64,000 nt of DNA from Nannobrachium achirus. Taxonomy: Eukaryota > Chordata > Actinopteri > Myctophiformes > Myctophidae. Positions 11,780 to 22,640 of the stretch are shown here, piece by piece. The notes under the pieces are model-generated. The model saw nothing but the letters and a program-made list of their open reading frames with translations. It did no database searches and had not been told where the DNA came from. The stretch is from the NCBI GenBank assembly GCA_963921795.1, contig OY997658.1, positions 52,902,397-52,966,396 on the forward strand. Reading direction: 5' to 3'. Position numbers and translations under genes: made by a program. Positions within the stretch are counted from its first letter, which is position 1. Each line of letters starts with the position of its first letter.

Positions 11780-12308
11780 CAGTGTTGATTTCGTCTACTA
11801 AAACTCTGACGAAAAATGTTTGTCGACTGCATTTTTTTCACTGACGAAAACTAAATAAAAACGAAGCCGTGATGACTAAAACTAAGACTAAATATATTGA
11901 CAATTTCGTCAACAAAATAAAAACTAGACTAAAACATTAGGGAGAGCCTAGTGGAGAAGAGAGTCATTTTATGTTTGGTTGTTCTCAGGTATTGCGTGCT
12001 GAAAATAGCAGATCTACAAGCTCACAACGCGTCGCAGCGTGACACGTTGTGAGCTGGTAGATCTGCTATTTTCAGCACACAACCAAGTGTAAAATCAGTC
12101 ATTATGATGACAACAAGGCCTGCCAAAATACATTTCAGTCGACTAAATCAACTGTAGATTTAGACGCCTAAAATCTTATGATATTTAGTCGACTAAAATT
12201 AGACCAAAACTAAAAACTTTTCAGGTGACAAAAATTAAAACTAAATTACAGGTTATTCAAAAGACTTTGACTAAAACTAAATCAAAATTCACTGTCAAAA
12301 ACAACAGT

Positions 12309-12309
<1 letters not shown>
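11780..12309. mobile_element. hAT-like repeat of ACTAAAAC/GTCGACTAAA words
   Basis: The left end CAGTGTTGATTTCGTCTACT and the right end, reverse-complemented CACTGTTGTTTTTGAC, enclose many GACTAAAACTAA and GTCGACTAAA words. This resembles a very abundant fish DNA-transposon repeat (from memory). The flanks are CA repeat, so the target duplication is uncertain. A complete hairpin repeat interrupts it at 11996-12078. Confidence 0.6.
11996..12078. repeat. complete hairpin repeat (83 bp), best-preserved copy
   Basis: The left arm GTGCTGAAAATAGC then AGATCTACAAGCTCACAACG is matched by a right arm with only two mismatches, around the loop GTCGCAGCGTGAC. The outer GTGCTG/CAGCAC pairing is peculiar to this copy. 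Confidence 0.9.

Positions 12310-12370
<61 letters not shown>
12310..12370. repeat. (CA)n microsatellite
   Basis: About 30 uninterrupted CA units. Frames through it are artefacts. Confidence 0.97.
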
Positions 12371-12374
<4 letters not shown>

Positions 12375-12646
12375 TAATAGCTCCCTATTTTTGCACAAAT
12401 GAGTGTAAGACTATCATTACACAGACGGGGACAGGGATGGGCACGGGGATGGGGATGGAGACAAGGGGGGGGGGGGGGGGGGGGGGGTTGATTGAGCTCT
12501 CCCAGTGTGACTTCCCTGCAGGAACTATCCATTACCATTTCTCTGACCATGTCCTCTGCGGGTAATTCTCTCCTGTGCAGCCTCAACCCCTTCTAATGGC
12601 TGTCAGTTGTAGGGAGCCAATTAACATGTTGTGTGCCCATGAGAAG

Positions 12647-12683
<37 letters not shown>

Positions 12684-12917
12684 CCCACCTCCACACAACA
12701 CTTTCCTCCATCCTCCTCGGTTTCGCTTTCCTCTGTGTCTTGTTTTCTTCTTGGTTTTTTTTTTTTTTTTTGTCACACTGGCTAGCTGGTGGGTAGAGCC
12801 AGGAGGCTCAATTACCTTTTAAGGATGTTAGCGGCCGCGTGCGCTCACGTCAGAACCGTCTCCTATAGCTTCCTCCGCCATTAGAGACCCCGGCCTGCTA
12901 AGTGCGTGAAGTTGGGG

Positions 12918-12948
<31 letters not shown>

Positions 12949-13747
12949 CAGAACAGGAGGAGGTGTTGTGCTGGTGGCGTGCAGCGGCAACAAGGAGGTG
13001 GGGGTTGAATTTCTAAGTGATCTAATCCGGTGTGTATCTGCAGGAGAGTCTCGCTATTGTTGTCCCCTGTTTCCCCTGGAGAAAGCGTAAACTCAATCTC
13101 TATCTCTTCTCTGCACAAACTGGTGATGAACGGATAGACTGATGAATGGATAGGTGGTGGATGGTAGGGCGGGCGGGCAGACAGACAGACAGACAGACAG
13201 ACGCCATTGCCCTCCTCTGTTGCTAATGGATATATTCTGTAAGCATCTGCTGGACACACACGCACGCACGCACGCACGCACGCACACATTCCCTCTGCAG
13301 TGCTCTAAAAGTGACAGGAGTCTCATTTCTCTCCAAAAGCCCTTGAATATGATTGAAAATGATTAAGGATTACTGTGATTATGCTAAGCATACATTTCAT
13401 ATCTTACTCACCATACCTGTAACTTTCACTAGCCCCCCTCCAAAAATATCTAGGCCTATAGGCTATATATTTTTTTTTATTTGGGTTGGTGGGGGCCAGC
13501 CAGTAGCCCCCCGCGGGCCGCAAATGGCCCGTGGGCCGCCTATTGGGGTACCCTGGTGTAAACAGTGTTTGGCTCCAGCTCCCCACTCCCCAGCAGTGTC
13601 ATCCTTTGCCAGACAAGTGTGCACTTGGTTCCATGTATTGTCACATGCATTCGCCCCGGCATTGTTATCCAGACTGACTTCAAATGAGTGAGCAGGTGCC
13701 CATGCAGTGTCATAGGATGTTTAAAAGGCCTCTGTGTTTCTTTATTA
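12371..13747. other. non-coding sequence with homopolymer and short tandem tracts
   Basis: It contains a G run at about 12465-12487, a C run at 12648-12680, a T run near 12757, a G run at 12914-12939, CAGA units at 13176-13202 and CACG units at 13255-13287. At about 13500-13555 GCGGGCCGCAAATGGCCC resembles an internal block of Charlie-type hAT repeats, without ends. Open frames here are low-complexity artefacts. Confidence 0.6.
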
Positions 13748-13755
13748 CTTGTTGA

Positions 13756-13850
13756 CAGGGGCGCTGGAAGTGGGGTGCTGAGGGAGCTGCAGCTCCCCTG
13801 GTGGTGGGGAGGAGAAAAATAAATGTTTCGATTGAGAGAAAAAAAAAGAA

Positions 13851-13881
<31 letters not shown>

Positions 13882-14457
13882 TTTTTTTTATTTTTTTATA
13901 GGCCTATATATACACACACAGAGCTATATTAAAACAATAATGTATTTGACTTTGGGGAATAAAATATGTTGAAAAAAGGTGTTTGATTATCACATGGTCA
14001 CCTAATCACCTTGCCACCTCCGGTCAGAAGGGAAGTCAAATTTAAATCTTGTTTTAAAATAAATCCTGCTTTGATGGCACACCAAAGTCTATTTATTTGA
14101 GAACTAGAAACTGTCTGTAGGCTCATTATTGCAAACTAACACTGTTGTATATGGGTAATAAAAAACTGTAGAAAACTGTTACAAAGATAATACCTGATTT
14201 TGTAGTGTGTGCGTGAGTGACTGTGTGTGTGTGTGTGTGTGTGCGTGTGTGTGTGTGTGTGTGCGTGTGTCTGTGTGCTGTGTGTTGCACTGTATGCTAA
14301 AATAACTAGTAGTTATACAGCTCCTTGTTACACCGTAGTGCAGGGAATAAGCACCCGAAACCGTAATAAAAATAACCCAAAACCGGATAAAAAACGTGAA
14401 TTTTCCAACTCCTCCAAGCTCAGCTCCCCTTGGGATTTGGGAGTTCCAGCGCCCCTG
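13756..14457. mobile_element. hAT non-autonomous element (702 bp)
   Basis: Perfect 14-bp inverted ends CAGGGGCGCTGGAA are flanked by a perfect 8-bp repeat CTTGTTGA (13748-13755, 14458-14465). The interior is AT-rich with AT and TG microsatellites (13850-13871, 14217-14275). No transposase is present. Confidence 0.93.
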
Positions 14458-14465
14458 CTTGTTGA

Positions 14466-16046
14466 GCATCAATCAAACCGCTCTCAAAGTCGCTTACAAC
14501 TTTGAACAACGACAAATGCACTTCATCGATACAAACATCCATGGTGGGCGGGTGCTCTATTCCTGCGCCACCCGAGCATGATTAGACTTTTAAGAAGAGG
14601 GGTGAACCAGGCAAGGGCATTCTCTTTGTAGTTGGTCCTCCACCAGGGGTCACTGTTGTGCAGGGAGATCCCTTAACCCCTACTGAAGAGATCGATGAGT
14701 ACGTCTCCATATAGGAGTCACTCCTTTCCTCTATTGCTCTTCCTTTGCCTCTTCCTGCCTTTGTTCTTTCTTTCTTACCTGCATGTCTCTGTCCCTTCCC
14801 TCCACTCTGTTCATATGTGATGCTCTCAAGTGTGCGTGCGTGCGTGTGTGCGTGCGTGCGTGTGTGCATGTGTGATTATACTGTCCAGTGTGGAACACCA
14901 GCCAGTGTTTCTGTTGTTGTTTTAATCTGTGCTGAAGTCATAATCAAGACAATAGATATTATTTGGTAACCCTAACCCTAACCCTTTATAATTATGTCCC
15001 CCCTTGCCAGAGGGATGCAGCAAACAGGCAGAGCTCTCTAATAATAGATGATTATATGGTTTAGCATGATGTGCCCAGTTCAACCACGACTGCTTGTGTC
15101 CTAATATTTCTACTATGTGTGGTGGATACGCAGGGGTACAAATAAGGTACTTTAACATCTTATTTATGATGAAACATATGTTTACTTTAAATTAATTGTA
15201 TAGTGTGTTTTGCTCTCGTAATCCCTCCAGTGAGAACAATTTATTTGGATCAAACTGATCCCAATCCCATGTTTTTGTTTTGAACTACCCGTTTTGAAGA
15301 TTTGATTCAGATTAAAGCTTAGATTTGATATCCTGATTTCTGATCCCAATCTCTGATCCCAATCCTGATATTTAGTTTATACCCTTAATCAGATAGGGAT
15401 TTAAAGTTTTGACCTCATGGGCCAGGCTGGAGATAGGTTTGGTGACATTAGTTACCCTGCAAGGATAGCGTTCGTCAGTGGTGGCACTGATTGCTACGGG
15501 ATTTGATTAACTGTCTACTCCAAATAAGATAGTAAGACAATAGAATTGAGATAACATCACATTCTCTCCATGGGTCAGTGGTAGGCCTATTGTGGTTTCT
15601 GCACTTCTCTCAGATGTTATGCCTCACCTATAGGACATTTCCAGTGTTCATTGTGTTCATTCCACTGTGCTATTTCTTAAAGCAATTATGACATGATGTT
15701 TTTACCAAAAATACAATTCTTTGTCCTGGTCCTTAAAACGTGTATTAAAAGGTTTTAATTGAAAATTCCATCCAGTGAGCCATGGCATTTTTTTTCTCCT
15801 CTCTCTCTGTGTTCTGAGGCCTTTTGACTAGCAAAGATAATATACCTAGATTCCTGTATGGGTGGCGTAGTTCAGGCACTTTCCTGTTAACCGTTGCCTC
15901 TCAATGGAACGCAACAACCAAAGCGGTAAATGGTGCATTGGAACGATACAAACACAGTGGAACATAACAGCAAAGGTGATACACCCTCCCCTACAACCAC
16001 ACCCTCCCCTGAACGATGGGATTACAGAAAAAAAAAACACTGAATT
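14466..16046. other. non-coding sequence with a short telomere-like tract
   Basis: It includes TGCG/TG units at about 14830-14875, three CCCTAA-type units at 14969-14987, and repeated CTGATCCCAATC words at about 15240-15370. No gene was recognised. Confidence 0.5.
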
Positions 16047-16072
16047 TGTTTGTAGATCTGCTGTTTTCAAAC
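16047..16072 (-). repeat. half copy of the hairpin repeat
   Basis: TTTGTAGATCTGCTGTTTTC is the right arm only. It lies exactly where the TACTTTTACTTT repeat begins. Confidence 0.65.
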
Positions 16073-16241
16073 ATTTTGTACTTTTACTTTTAGTATGCTA
16101 CTTTAAGTACATTTTGATGCCAATACTTTTGTACTTTTACTCAAGTACATTTTGAATTCTGGACTTTTACTTGTAACGGAGTACATAATACTGCAGTATT
16201 GATTCAGAATGATTGGTCAACCCACTGAGGAGAAAATGGAT

Positions 16242-16243
16242 GC

Positions 16244-16316
<73 letters not shown>

Positions 16317-16317
16317 G
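16242..16317. repeat. (CAGA)n microsatellite
   Basis: About 19 uninterrupted CAGA units. Confidence 0.97.
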
Positions 16318-16828
16318 TGGTAGAACTACTGAATTCTCCCTTAATTCTTCAAAGCAGCTCTAATATACTATAAGAAGGGAAGTGAGCTCTATAAGCAGAT
16401 GGGTTTCTTTCTGAATTAGCTGCTTCCCTAATTAAGACCTAATATTTAGCAAAGGGGTGTCAGGGTAAACACGACCCCCATCCCCCTCTTAACCCCGCCG
16501 TTCTGTTCACAGGTCATCTTCCCGCCATAGGCAATCTCTTCATGATGACTCTTAACTAGGACAGCGCCGGCCCTTTCAGAGGGCGGCCTGTGGGCAAGAC
16601 TCTACGCTAAAGCTCATTAGTCACCTTCCTACACAAATTTATTCACCGCAGATTACAAACCATGGATTTAATTGCGGGGAAAACCATGGCCCGGTAAATC
16701 ATTCATTGATGATATGCACTTTTCATCAGTGCTGCTATTTCTCCAAGCGGTACGAGAAGAGCAGACTCAAACTAATAACTGCACATTATCATCAGTGACG
16801 GAAAACATTAATCACATGTTGTACTTAA

Positions 16829-17098
16829 AGGAGTGGTGACACCGGCCCGAAATTTAACATTATGGTACAGTAGGTCACGTGGTCTTTGTTGAAACGGTTT
16901 GGAAAGGGGGTGGAGCTCAAAGTATGCAGTATGGGGGCTCTGTGTTGCTGCCGACACGCCCATACAGCTACTGTAGCTGTATGGGCGTGTCGGCAGCATC
17001 ATTTGATTGGATAATTTAACATGGGGGTACATGACATCATTAAAAAAAATGCTAATTTGATAGCCATAATTAGCTGTTTTGGCCGTGTCACGCCCCCT
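16829..17098. mobile_element. T2/Kolobok-like MITE (270 bp)
   Basis: TTAA lies on both sides (16825-16828, 17099-17102). The ends AGGAGTGGTGACACCGGCC and, reverse-complemented, AGGGGGCGTGACACGGCC give TTAAAGGAG and TTAAAGGGG. These match the TTAAAGGRR terminus known for T2 MITEs of the Kolobok superfamily. It contains the perfect palindrome at 16946-16998. Confidence 0.8.
16946..16998. repeat. perfect 53-bp palindrome
   Basis: The arms 16946-16971 and 16973-16998 are exact inverted complements of 26 bp around a single central T. The left arm begins TGCTGCCGACACGCCCATAC. Confidence 0.97.
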
Positions 17099-17227
17099 TT
17101 AAATAAAAGTAAAAGTAACGAAATTCATAATGTTCTTGAGTAAAAGTATTAAAGCATCAAAATGTACTTAAAGTGCCAAAAGTGAAAGTACTCATTATGC
17201 AAGTTTTCAAATGTATAACATCTTTTT

Positions 17228-17278
17228 TAAATAGCAGATCCACAAGCTCACAATGCAAATTGTGAGCTTAGGCTATAG
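17228..17278. repeat. hairpin repeat with partly decayed right arm
   Basis: AATAGCAGATCCACAAGCTC and ACAATG are followed by CAAATTGTGAGCTTAGGCTAT, giving an inner stem CACAAT/ATTGTG. It lies inside the ACTTTTACTC composite repeat. Confidence 0.75.
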
Positions 17279-18303
17279 GGTTTCAAATGGCCAAAAGGTA
17301 TATAGGGCTGAAGTGGTTAATGTATGCTTGCTGTGTAATAATAATCAAAATCTACTAGTAACTAAGTAACTAGTAATTAAAGTTTTCAAATAATTGTAGT
17401 GGAGTAAAAGTACACTATCTGGAACCGAGATCAGGGTTTCCGCTAGGCATTTTTGGGGCCGGCCACCTTGGCCGGCAGGATTATATTTTACCGGCCAATC
17501 AATTAATTTATCGGCCATATTATATTGAACGTCACATACGTGTTTGCAGATGAGATACTGTATATGCATGGTGCACCCAACTGATAATTACACCATTTTA
17601 TGTTTGCGCTGGGCTTCCTTCCTCTTTATCACAGATGCAATTGCAATAGCCTATGTTCCAACAAAATAATATCCTAACTATCTACTTATGTAGAGGTATC
17701 GCTTGCCAAAAAAAGAAGTGAATAGGTTAAAGTGCGCGCGCAACTCAAGCGAACCGTTTGCGCGCCCTGCCAAACAGTGGCCTACAAATTAATAAGTTAA
17801 TAGCCTAGTAGACTATATGATTTTGGCTTCACGTCTCATTAAACCTTTTACACACAACATTTGTTTTATTTTGTTAATGATGGCGCAAGGAAGGTTGACT
17901 TGCCTCTGTTGCTTTGACCACGATGGCATCACATCCATGCGACCAGAAAGTCATGTGCGTGCAGCGTGCTTGTATAGTCTAATATCCATGTGATTCCACA
18001 GAGTTCGGGTCCCTTTTTGCCAGACCCAGGGGGTCGGCCTACATAAGGCTTTGTCGGTCTGTCGGTCTGTCGGTCGGTCGGTCGGTCCCTCTTTTCCTCA
18101 GTGTCCCTCTTTTCCTCAGTGTGCCTGTGTTTGCCTCTGACTGCTCATCTGCCCCTCCCTTCCCTTGCTCGGCTGATTGCCTTGAGTGCCGTCACCTGTA
18201 CGGGACCAGCTGAGTTGAGTTGGCTGACGAGCTGCTGAGACTATAAATTCCTGTGTGTTCATGTGTTAGTTCAGTGCTGCAAAACATTTGCCCCACAGCC
18301 ATA

Positions 18304-18338
18304 CTAGTGAAAACAGCCCATCTACAAGCTCACAAACA
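18304..18338 (+). repeat. hairpin repeat, left arm only
   Basis: CTAGTGAAAACAGCCCATCT then ACAAGCTCACAAAC; no right arm follows. Confidence 0.65.
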
Positions 18339-18396
18339 TTTCCAGCTGCTCAGCCTATAAAATCCTGTGTGTTCATGTGTTAGTTCAGTGCCATAC

Positions 18397-18431
18397 TAGT
18401 CAAAACAGCCGATCTACAAGCTCACTACGCT
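18397..18431 (+). repeat. hairpin repeat, left arm only
   Basis: CTAGTCAAAACAGCCGATCT then ACAAGCTCACTACG; part of the tandem unit. Confidence 0.65.
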
Positions 18432-18636
18432 TTGTTGCTGAGACTAAACCCTTAGCACTACAGAAAAAGAATCAATGAATACATGAAGCTAGTTAGCATT
18501 TGTTTTTGTTTTTTAGGTTTTTTCAGAACTTTGATTATATTGTGTTTTTTCTAGATAGATATCCATTTGCATTTGTTATATTGTTGATGATGTACTGACA
18601 TATTATCTTGTTTATTATTGTGATGTTATCTGCTTA

Positions 18637-18692
18637 TTGTAAGTCGCTTTGGATTAAAAGCGTCTGCTAAATGCCTAAACTGTAAACTGTAA
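18637..18692 (+). repeat. LINE/SINE 3' tail (L2-type)
   Basis: TTGTAAGTCGCTTTGGATTA then AAAGCGTCTGCTAAATG is the conserved tail shared by many fish SINEs and their partner LINEs. It is followed by a short CTGTAAA tandem. The body is not recognisable here. Confidence 0.75.
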
Positions 18693-18733
18693 CTATAAAA
18701 TCCTGTGTGTTCATGTGTTAGTTCAGTGCCATA

Positions 18734-18769
18734 CTAGTGAAAACAGCCGATCTACAAGCTCACTACGCT
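18734..18769 (+). repeat. hairpin repeat, left arm only
   Basis: CTAGTGAAAACAGCCGATCT then ACAAGCTCACTACGC; part of the tandem unit. Confidence 0.65.
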
Positions 18770-19014
18770 TTGTTGCTGAGACTATAAAATCCTGTGTGTT
18801 CATGTGTTAGTTCAGTGCCATACTAGTTTTAATTGCGGGTCTGGCACAACCAGGTGACCTGGTCTAGTTTATTATCGTCTACTTTTAGATTACCTCGGAA
18901 GAACCCCAGTTCTGTTCTGATTATAACACTAAACCCACGCTGATTGTTACAAGGTGCTGGAACTGTCAGCTGTGAAACCTGATGTGTGATTCTCCGTAAG
19001 GCCGTGTGCGTGTC

Positions 19015-19086
19015 TAAAATAGCAGACATACAAGCTCACAGCGCGGCGCGTTTCGCCTTGTTGTGAGCTTGAAGCTCTGATATTTC
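19015..19086. repeat. complete hairpin repeat, moderately diverged
   Basis: The left arm AAAATAGCAGACATACAAGC then TCACAGCGCGGCGCG is paired with a right arm CTTGTTGTGAGCTTGAAGCT then CTGATATTT. It lies in the hAT 17432-19687. Confidence 0.75.
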
Positions 19087-19142
19087 CAATGCGCGTAACC
19101 ATCGTACGACGAATATAGTCTGATCTAATGCGCACAGCACAG

Positions 19143-19414
19143 TAGAGATGGGATTTATGGCTCTTTGAAGTGAGCCGGATCTCTGGGATCCGTTCCTTTC
19201 AAAGAACCGTTCAAAAGACTGGCTCATTCTAGTAGTTACTTTGTAGATTTTGATTATAATTACAAATAACTTCAACCCTATATGCTTTTATTTCGGACAT
19301 ATATAGGTACATATCTGCCATTTGAAAATAGCTGATCTACAAGCTCACAATGCTATCGTTCATTTCAAAGAGCCGTTCAAAAGACTCGATTCGTTCGCGA
19401 ACGTCCCACCTCTA
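19143..19414. mobile_element. small hAT nested in the 2.26-kb hAT
   Basis: The ends TAGAGATGGGA and, reverse-complemented, TAGAGGTGGGA are flanked by CAGCACAG (19135-19142) and CAGCGCAG (19415-19422), 7 of 8 identical. Subterminal AAAGAACCGTTCAAAAGACT and its relative AAAGAGCCGTTCAAAAGACT recur at both ends. No transposase is present. Confidence 0.85.
19322..19352 (+). repeat. hairpin repeat, left arm only
   Basis: TTGAAAATAGCTGATCTACA then AGCTCACAATG, with no right arm, inside the small hAT 19143-19414. Confidence 0.65.
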
Positions 19415-19784
19415 CAGCGCAGCATGAAGCAGCAGCAGTGTCGGTGAACTCCGCTGTCGTCAGACAGACTCACAGAACATGATACAAATTTAAAATTATG
19501 ATAGGTTTTAATGGTTGTAGATTTACTACTTTAGACAAATAATTATGTGTATAATAAGATTAAATGATAAAATAGCCTAAGAGGCATTTTCCCAGCCGGC
19601 CACGGTGGCCGGTGGACTTTATAATTACCGGCCAATTAAACATTTAACCGGCCAATGGCCGGTAAATACCGGCTAACGGAATCTCTGACCGAGATGTAGT
19701 GGAGTAGAAGTAAAAGTATTGGAAATTGGAAATACTCAAGTAAAGTACAAATACCTCAAAATTGTACTTAAATACAGTACTTAA

Positions 19785-20488
19785 AGGCCCTGTTCAGGGA
19801 ATTAAGCTATTTCTTTATAGAAACATTTTTCAAGTAGAATGACTATTTCTGAACCACTGTTAAAAAAATTGGAACTTTATATTGCAGCATTGTGATATAA
19901 GACTGCTTTACGTTTTTTAATCATAACTGGGGTGTCATATTTTAATGCTTGTCACCGTGGTGCGCAAAACTGCGCATCACGGTGATAGCTATTAATTAAT
20001 TACTTTTGATAGGCTACTGAAAGCCTATGAGATCAGTTACTAGGCAGATTCATCCCTTCTTCCTGCTAGCCTGGTCGCTAATGTCCACTGTTGTTGTTGC
20101 TGCTGCTCCTGCAGTGCTCTCTCCCCACCAACCCCCCCCCCTACTCAAGTCAAAGTACCTCAAAATGATACTTAATTAGAGTACTTGAGTAAATGTACTT
20201 AGTTACTTTTTTGAGTAAAAGTACTTTTTTAACACCCCTGAAAACGGAAGCAGATACTTCCATGAGTGGGTGTGGCTTCATGCTGTACATGGGCCACGCC
20301 CCTACAGCCCTTGGCAGAAAGGCCAGAAAAATATGTATTGGATTTCACACATTTTTGAAACGTAATTTTTCAAAAATTTAGATTTTTTCATCATTCAAAT
20401 TTTGTCTGTTGGTTAATAATACATTACTCTGTTGTGTGACAAACTGGGAATACCCTTGTTATCATCTTTATTTGACTGAACTCCCCCT
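19785..20488. mobile_element. TTAA-flanked T2/Kolobok-like element (704 bp)
   Basis: TTAA lies at 19781-19784 and 20489-20492. The ends are AGGCCCTGTTCAGGGAA and, reverse-complemented, AGGGGGAGTTCAGTCAAA. It holds a near-perfect hairpin at 19952-19985 (TCACCGTGGTGCGCA paired with TGCGCATCACGGTGA) and a partial ACTTGAGTAAATGTACTT repeat at about 20140-20240. No transposase is present. Confidence 0.7.
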
Positions 20489-20512
20489 TTAAGTAAATGT
20501 ACTTAGTTACTT

Positions 20513-22137
20513 TACACCACTGTTCTATGCTCCTTTAGCTGTAATGGCAGACTGCAGTCAGGTGGTGTTGCTGCGACTCGAGGATGATGAATTGATTGTG
20601 TCCCCTTTCTGACCTTCCCAAGAGTAAAACACCCTCATTTGTCTGTCAATAATATATTTAAATATAGTCTTGGAGTTAGAAATTACAGCCAGACAAAGGC
20701 AAAAATGTATTATGGTCTTTGTTTAACTGGGCTGAATAATAAGATGTGGAATTGTGGATATTAGGCTTTCAAGAAGGGTACGGCACTATATTGAAATAAT
20801 ACGCTGACCTTCCTCCCAAAGAGAAGTCATTTTCCAGACATAGTGTGTCCCCTTTTTTGTCTCTGGCAAATAGATTTTATTTGGAAGCTGTCACATAATA
20901 CATACCAGGAGATTCAAGAGATATTTTCTTCACTATCCTATCTTTAGTCTGTGTCGCTTATCCATTATTTTATCCAATGCTTCACTGATTACTTCTTCTA
21001 ATGTTAATAATTAACCTGATGATGTGGCTGCAATATGAATGCTGTAATCGGCACACAACAGGACTGGCTCCAAATGTTGATAGGTTATTAATATGCAATT
21101 ATGTTTTAAATGAAGATAGATTGATCAATTGAACATTGAATTAATTGTCTTCCTTTCATGAGTTTGGAGATTATGGAACATAACTAAACTGGATGTGGAT
21201 GAGGTGATGGACATGGACAAGGGGGGTCAGATGATGGGATTTATGAAAAGGAAACGAAAAAAGAAAAGGAGAAAGTAAACCTTACCTGTGAACACTATAA
21301 CGTTGAATAATGTGAGGAGCTGATAGTTGTCACTGTTGTTTGTGTTTGTTTGTTTTTTTGTTGAAAACTGGATGTAATAAAGTAATAGACATAGACAGGG
21401 TGGACAGATAATGGGAATAATGGGAATAACTGACTGGAAAAATCGCACCCGTGCAAAGTGAGTGGTGCAAACTAATTCCTGTAAGGGCGCCTGCGCGAAT
21501 CAGTGTTGATAGGCATGCATGGCAATATTCTTTGTGTTGTGTATGATGTCAGTCTAGAGGTCTGCTCAGACTATATAAGGTTTTCGTGTGTCCTGACCTT
21601 TACACCGGCTCAAAACGAACACCTCCCAGGATTCGAAACAGCAACCATAGACTGCAGGGTTTAATGTAGCGTGGTCGCTGTCTTGAATCCTGGGTGGGGG
21701 TCGATTTGCGCCAGAAAGGTCCAGGATATGCGGTTGGTCAGACTTTTTCCCTCTAACTTTGACTGACGGCCAACGCCAAGAAGTGCTGGGTTGCCTCTTG
21801 GAAACAGATTATGTCGGGAGTATATTATGCGCAACATACCAGCCAGGTTTGTTAGTATCCTTGACCAGACCAAAGGCTAATAACAATTTATCGTGCAATG
21901 AATGTGCACATTTATGTGTCACCAGAAACTCCATTTTGAGTAGCCGAGATGCAGGAGAATCTCCTAATTGTCGCTGTCTGAAACCAGATAGAGCCAAATA
22001 GAGCTTCTTGTGGGTTATAAAGCAAGGGGGAGACAGAGGGAGAACAGACAGGAGGTCAGACAAACAGCCTGGCCATTAACAGCCTGGTGGCAGTCAAAGA
22101 GTGAATAGAAGAGAAAAATAATGTACAGAGGACCCAC
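20513..22137. other. non-coding sequence, partly TAAT-rich
   Basis: The section from about 20990 to 21160 is AT-rich with TAATTAA/TTATTAA motifs and could be a conserved element. A roughly 70-bp block at about 21255-21330 recurs at about 23365-23445, sharing ATGTGAGGAGCTGAT. The block ACTATATAAGGTTTTCGTGT (about 21571) is TATA-like but no gene follows. Confidence 0.45.
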
Positions 22138-22266
22138 CTGTACAGAGGACCTAAGGAGAGACCCACCTGTACAGAGGACCTAAGGAGAGACCCAACTGTA
22201 CAGAGGACCTAAGGAGAGACCCACCTGTACAGAGGACCTAAGGAGAGACCCACCTGTACAGAGGAA
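22138..22266 (+). repeat. 29-bp minisatellite, about 4.5 copies
   Basis: The unit TGTACAGAGGACCTAAGGAG then AGACCCACC repeats with a single A/C difference in one copy. Confidence 0.95.
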
Positions 22267-22640
22267 TAAAAGAGAATTGGAACCTGTTCCAGCAGATCAC
22301 TATGAAGGCTATACAGAAACTGTCTTAGAAGATATCACTCTCTCTTTCTCAGAACAGGAGAAGAAACGTAATATCACCGAGGACCTTTTCGTCAAGCTGT
22401 GGTACAACCGTTTAATCAAGCCAGAAAGGAATTTCACAGACTGATCCCTCCCAGAAGAATGGTAAGAGCCATGCTAGTAGCCCTAAGGGCAATCAAACGA
22501 CGAATCCATACAGAGGACGGAACCATCTCTGGACAGAACCAGCTCTGCCACCAGAGCCTGATGACTCTGGTGGTCGTCAGTTAGGCAACCAGGGACCTTA
22601 TTTGCCTCTAGATTTTTGTTTATGACCCTATACTAATTAT
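22267..22640. other. non-coding sequence after the minisatellite
   Basis: Short frames only. The phrase CAGAACCAGCTC also occurs in the LTR element interior (about 26692), so this may be retroelement debris, which is weak evidence. Confidence 0.35.

Larger units (their letters stand above)
18240..18830 (+). repeat. dispersed tandem unit (about 90-115 bp) carrying the hairpin arm
   Basis: The block CCTGTGTGTTCATGTGTTAG with TTCAGTGC and then CATACTAGTGAAAACAGCC recurs at about 18250, 18362, 18700 and 18790. Three copies continue into the hairpin-arm sequence GATCTACAAGCTCAC and TTTGTTGCTGAGAC. The third and fourth are contiguous. A LINE/SINE-type tail at 18637-18692 separates the second and third. 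Confidence 0.8.
17432..19687. mobile_element. hAT non-autonomous element (2.26 kb) with CCGGCCA subterminal repeats
   Basis: The left end CAGGGTTTCCGCTAG and the right end, reverse-complemented CAGAGATTCCGTTAGC, are flanked by a perfect 8-bp ACCGAGAT (17424-17431, 19688-19695). Many CCGGCCA/TGGCCGG words occur within about 100 bp of each end, as expected for transposase-binding repeats. No transposase frame is present. The interior contains a triplicated unit, several hairpin repeats and a nested small hAT. Confidence 0.92.
16073..20512 (-). mobile_element. composite ACTTTTACTCAAGTAC fish repeat split by several insertions
   Basis: Pieces at 16073-16200, 17103-17423, 19696-19780 and 20493-20512 share words such as TTTTACTCAAGTACATTTTG and GAGTAAAAGTA. 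The right end ACTTAGTTACTTTACACCACTG looks like a hAT-type terminus (CAGTGGTG inward). Removing the TTAA element 19785-20488 restores GTACTTAAGTAAATGTACTT, which supports the nesting order. The left terminus is not resolved. A further partial copy lies at about 20140-20240. Confidence 0.55.

Noticed and set aside
10653-11783. An 8-bp target duplication for the 10653-11775 element
   Set aside because: The left flank is CA repeat and the right flank reads ACACCAGT. The partial match cannot be told from microsatellite sequence.
12257-12586. Open frames running through CA, AG, CT and CACG repeats (also near 30054, 35963, 36050, 43181, 50577, 51083, 53811)
   Set aside because: These encode only dipeptide or tetrapeptide repeats, exist on both strands, and result from the absence of stops in the repeat units.
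14969-14987. Interstitial telomere (also 39351-39366)
   Set aside because: Only two to three CCCTAA units. This is too short to claim a fusion point or telomere.
21571-21660. ACTATATAAGG as a promoter of a host or retroelement gene
   Set aside because: A TATA-like word with no downstream coding region and no paired LTR. One motif is not enough.
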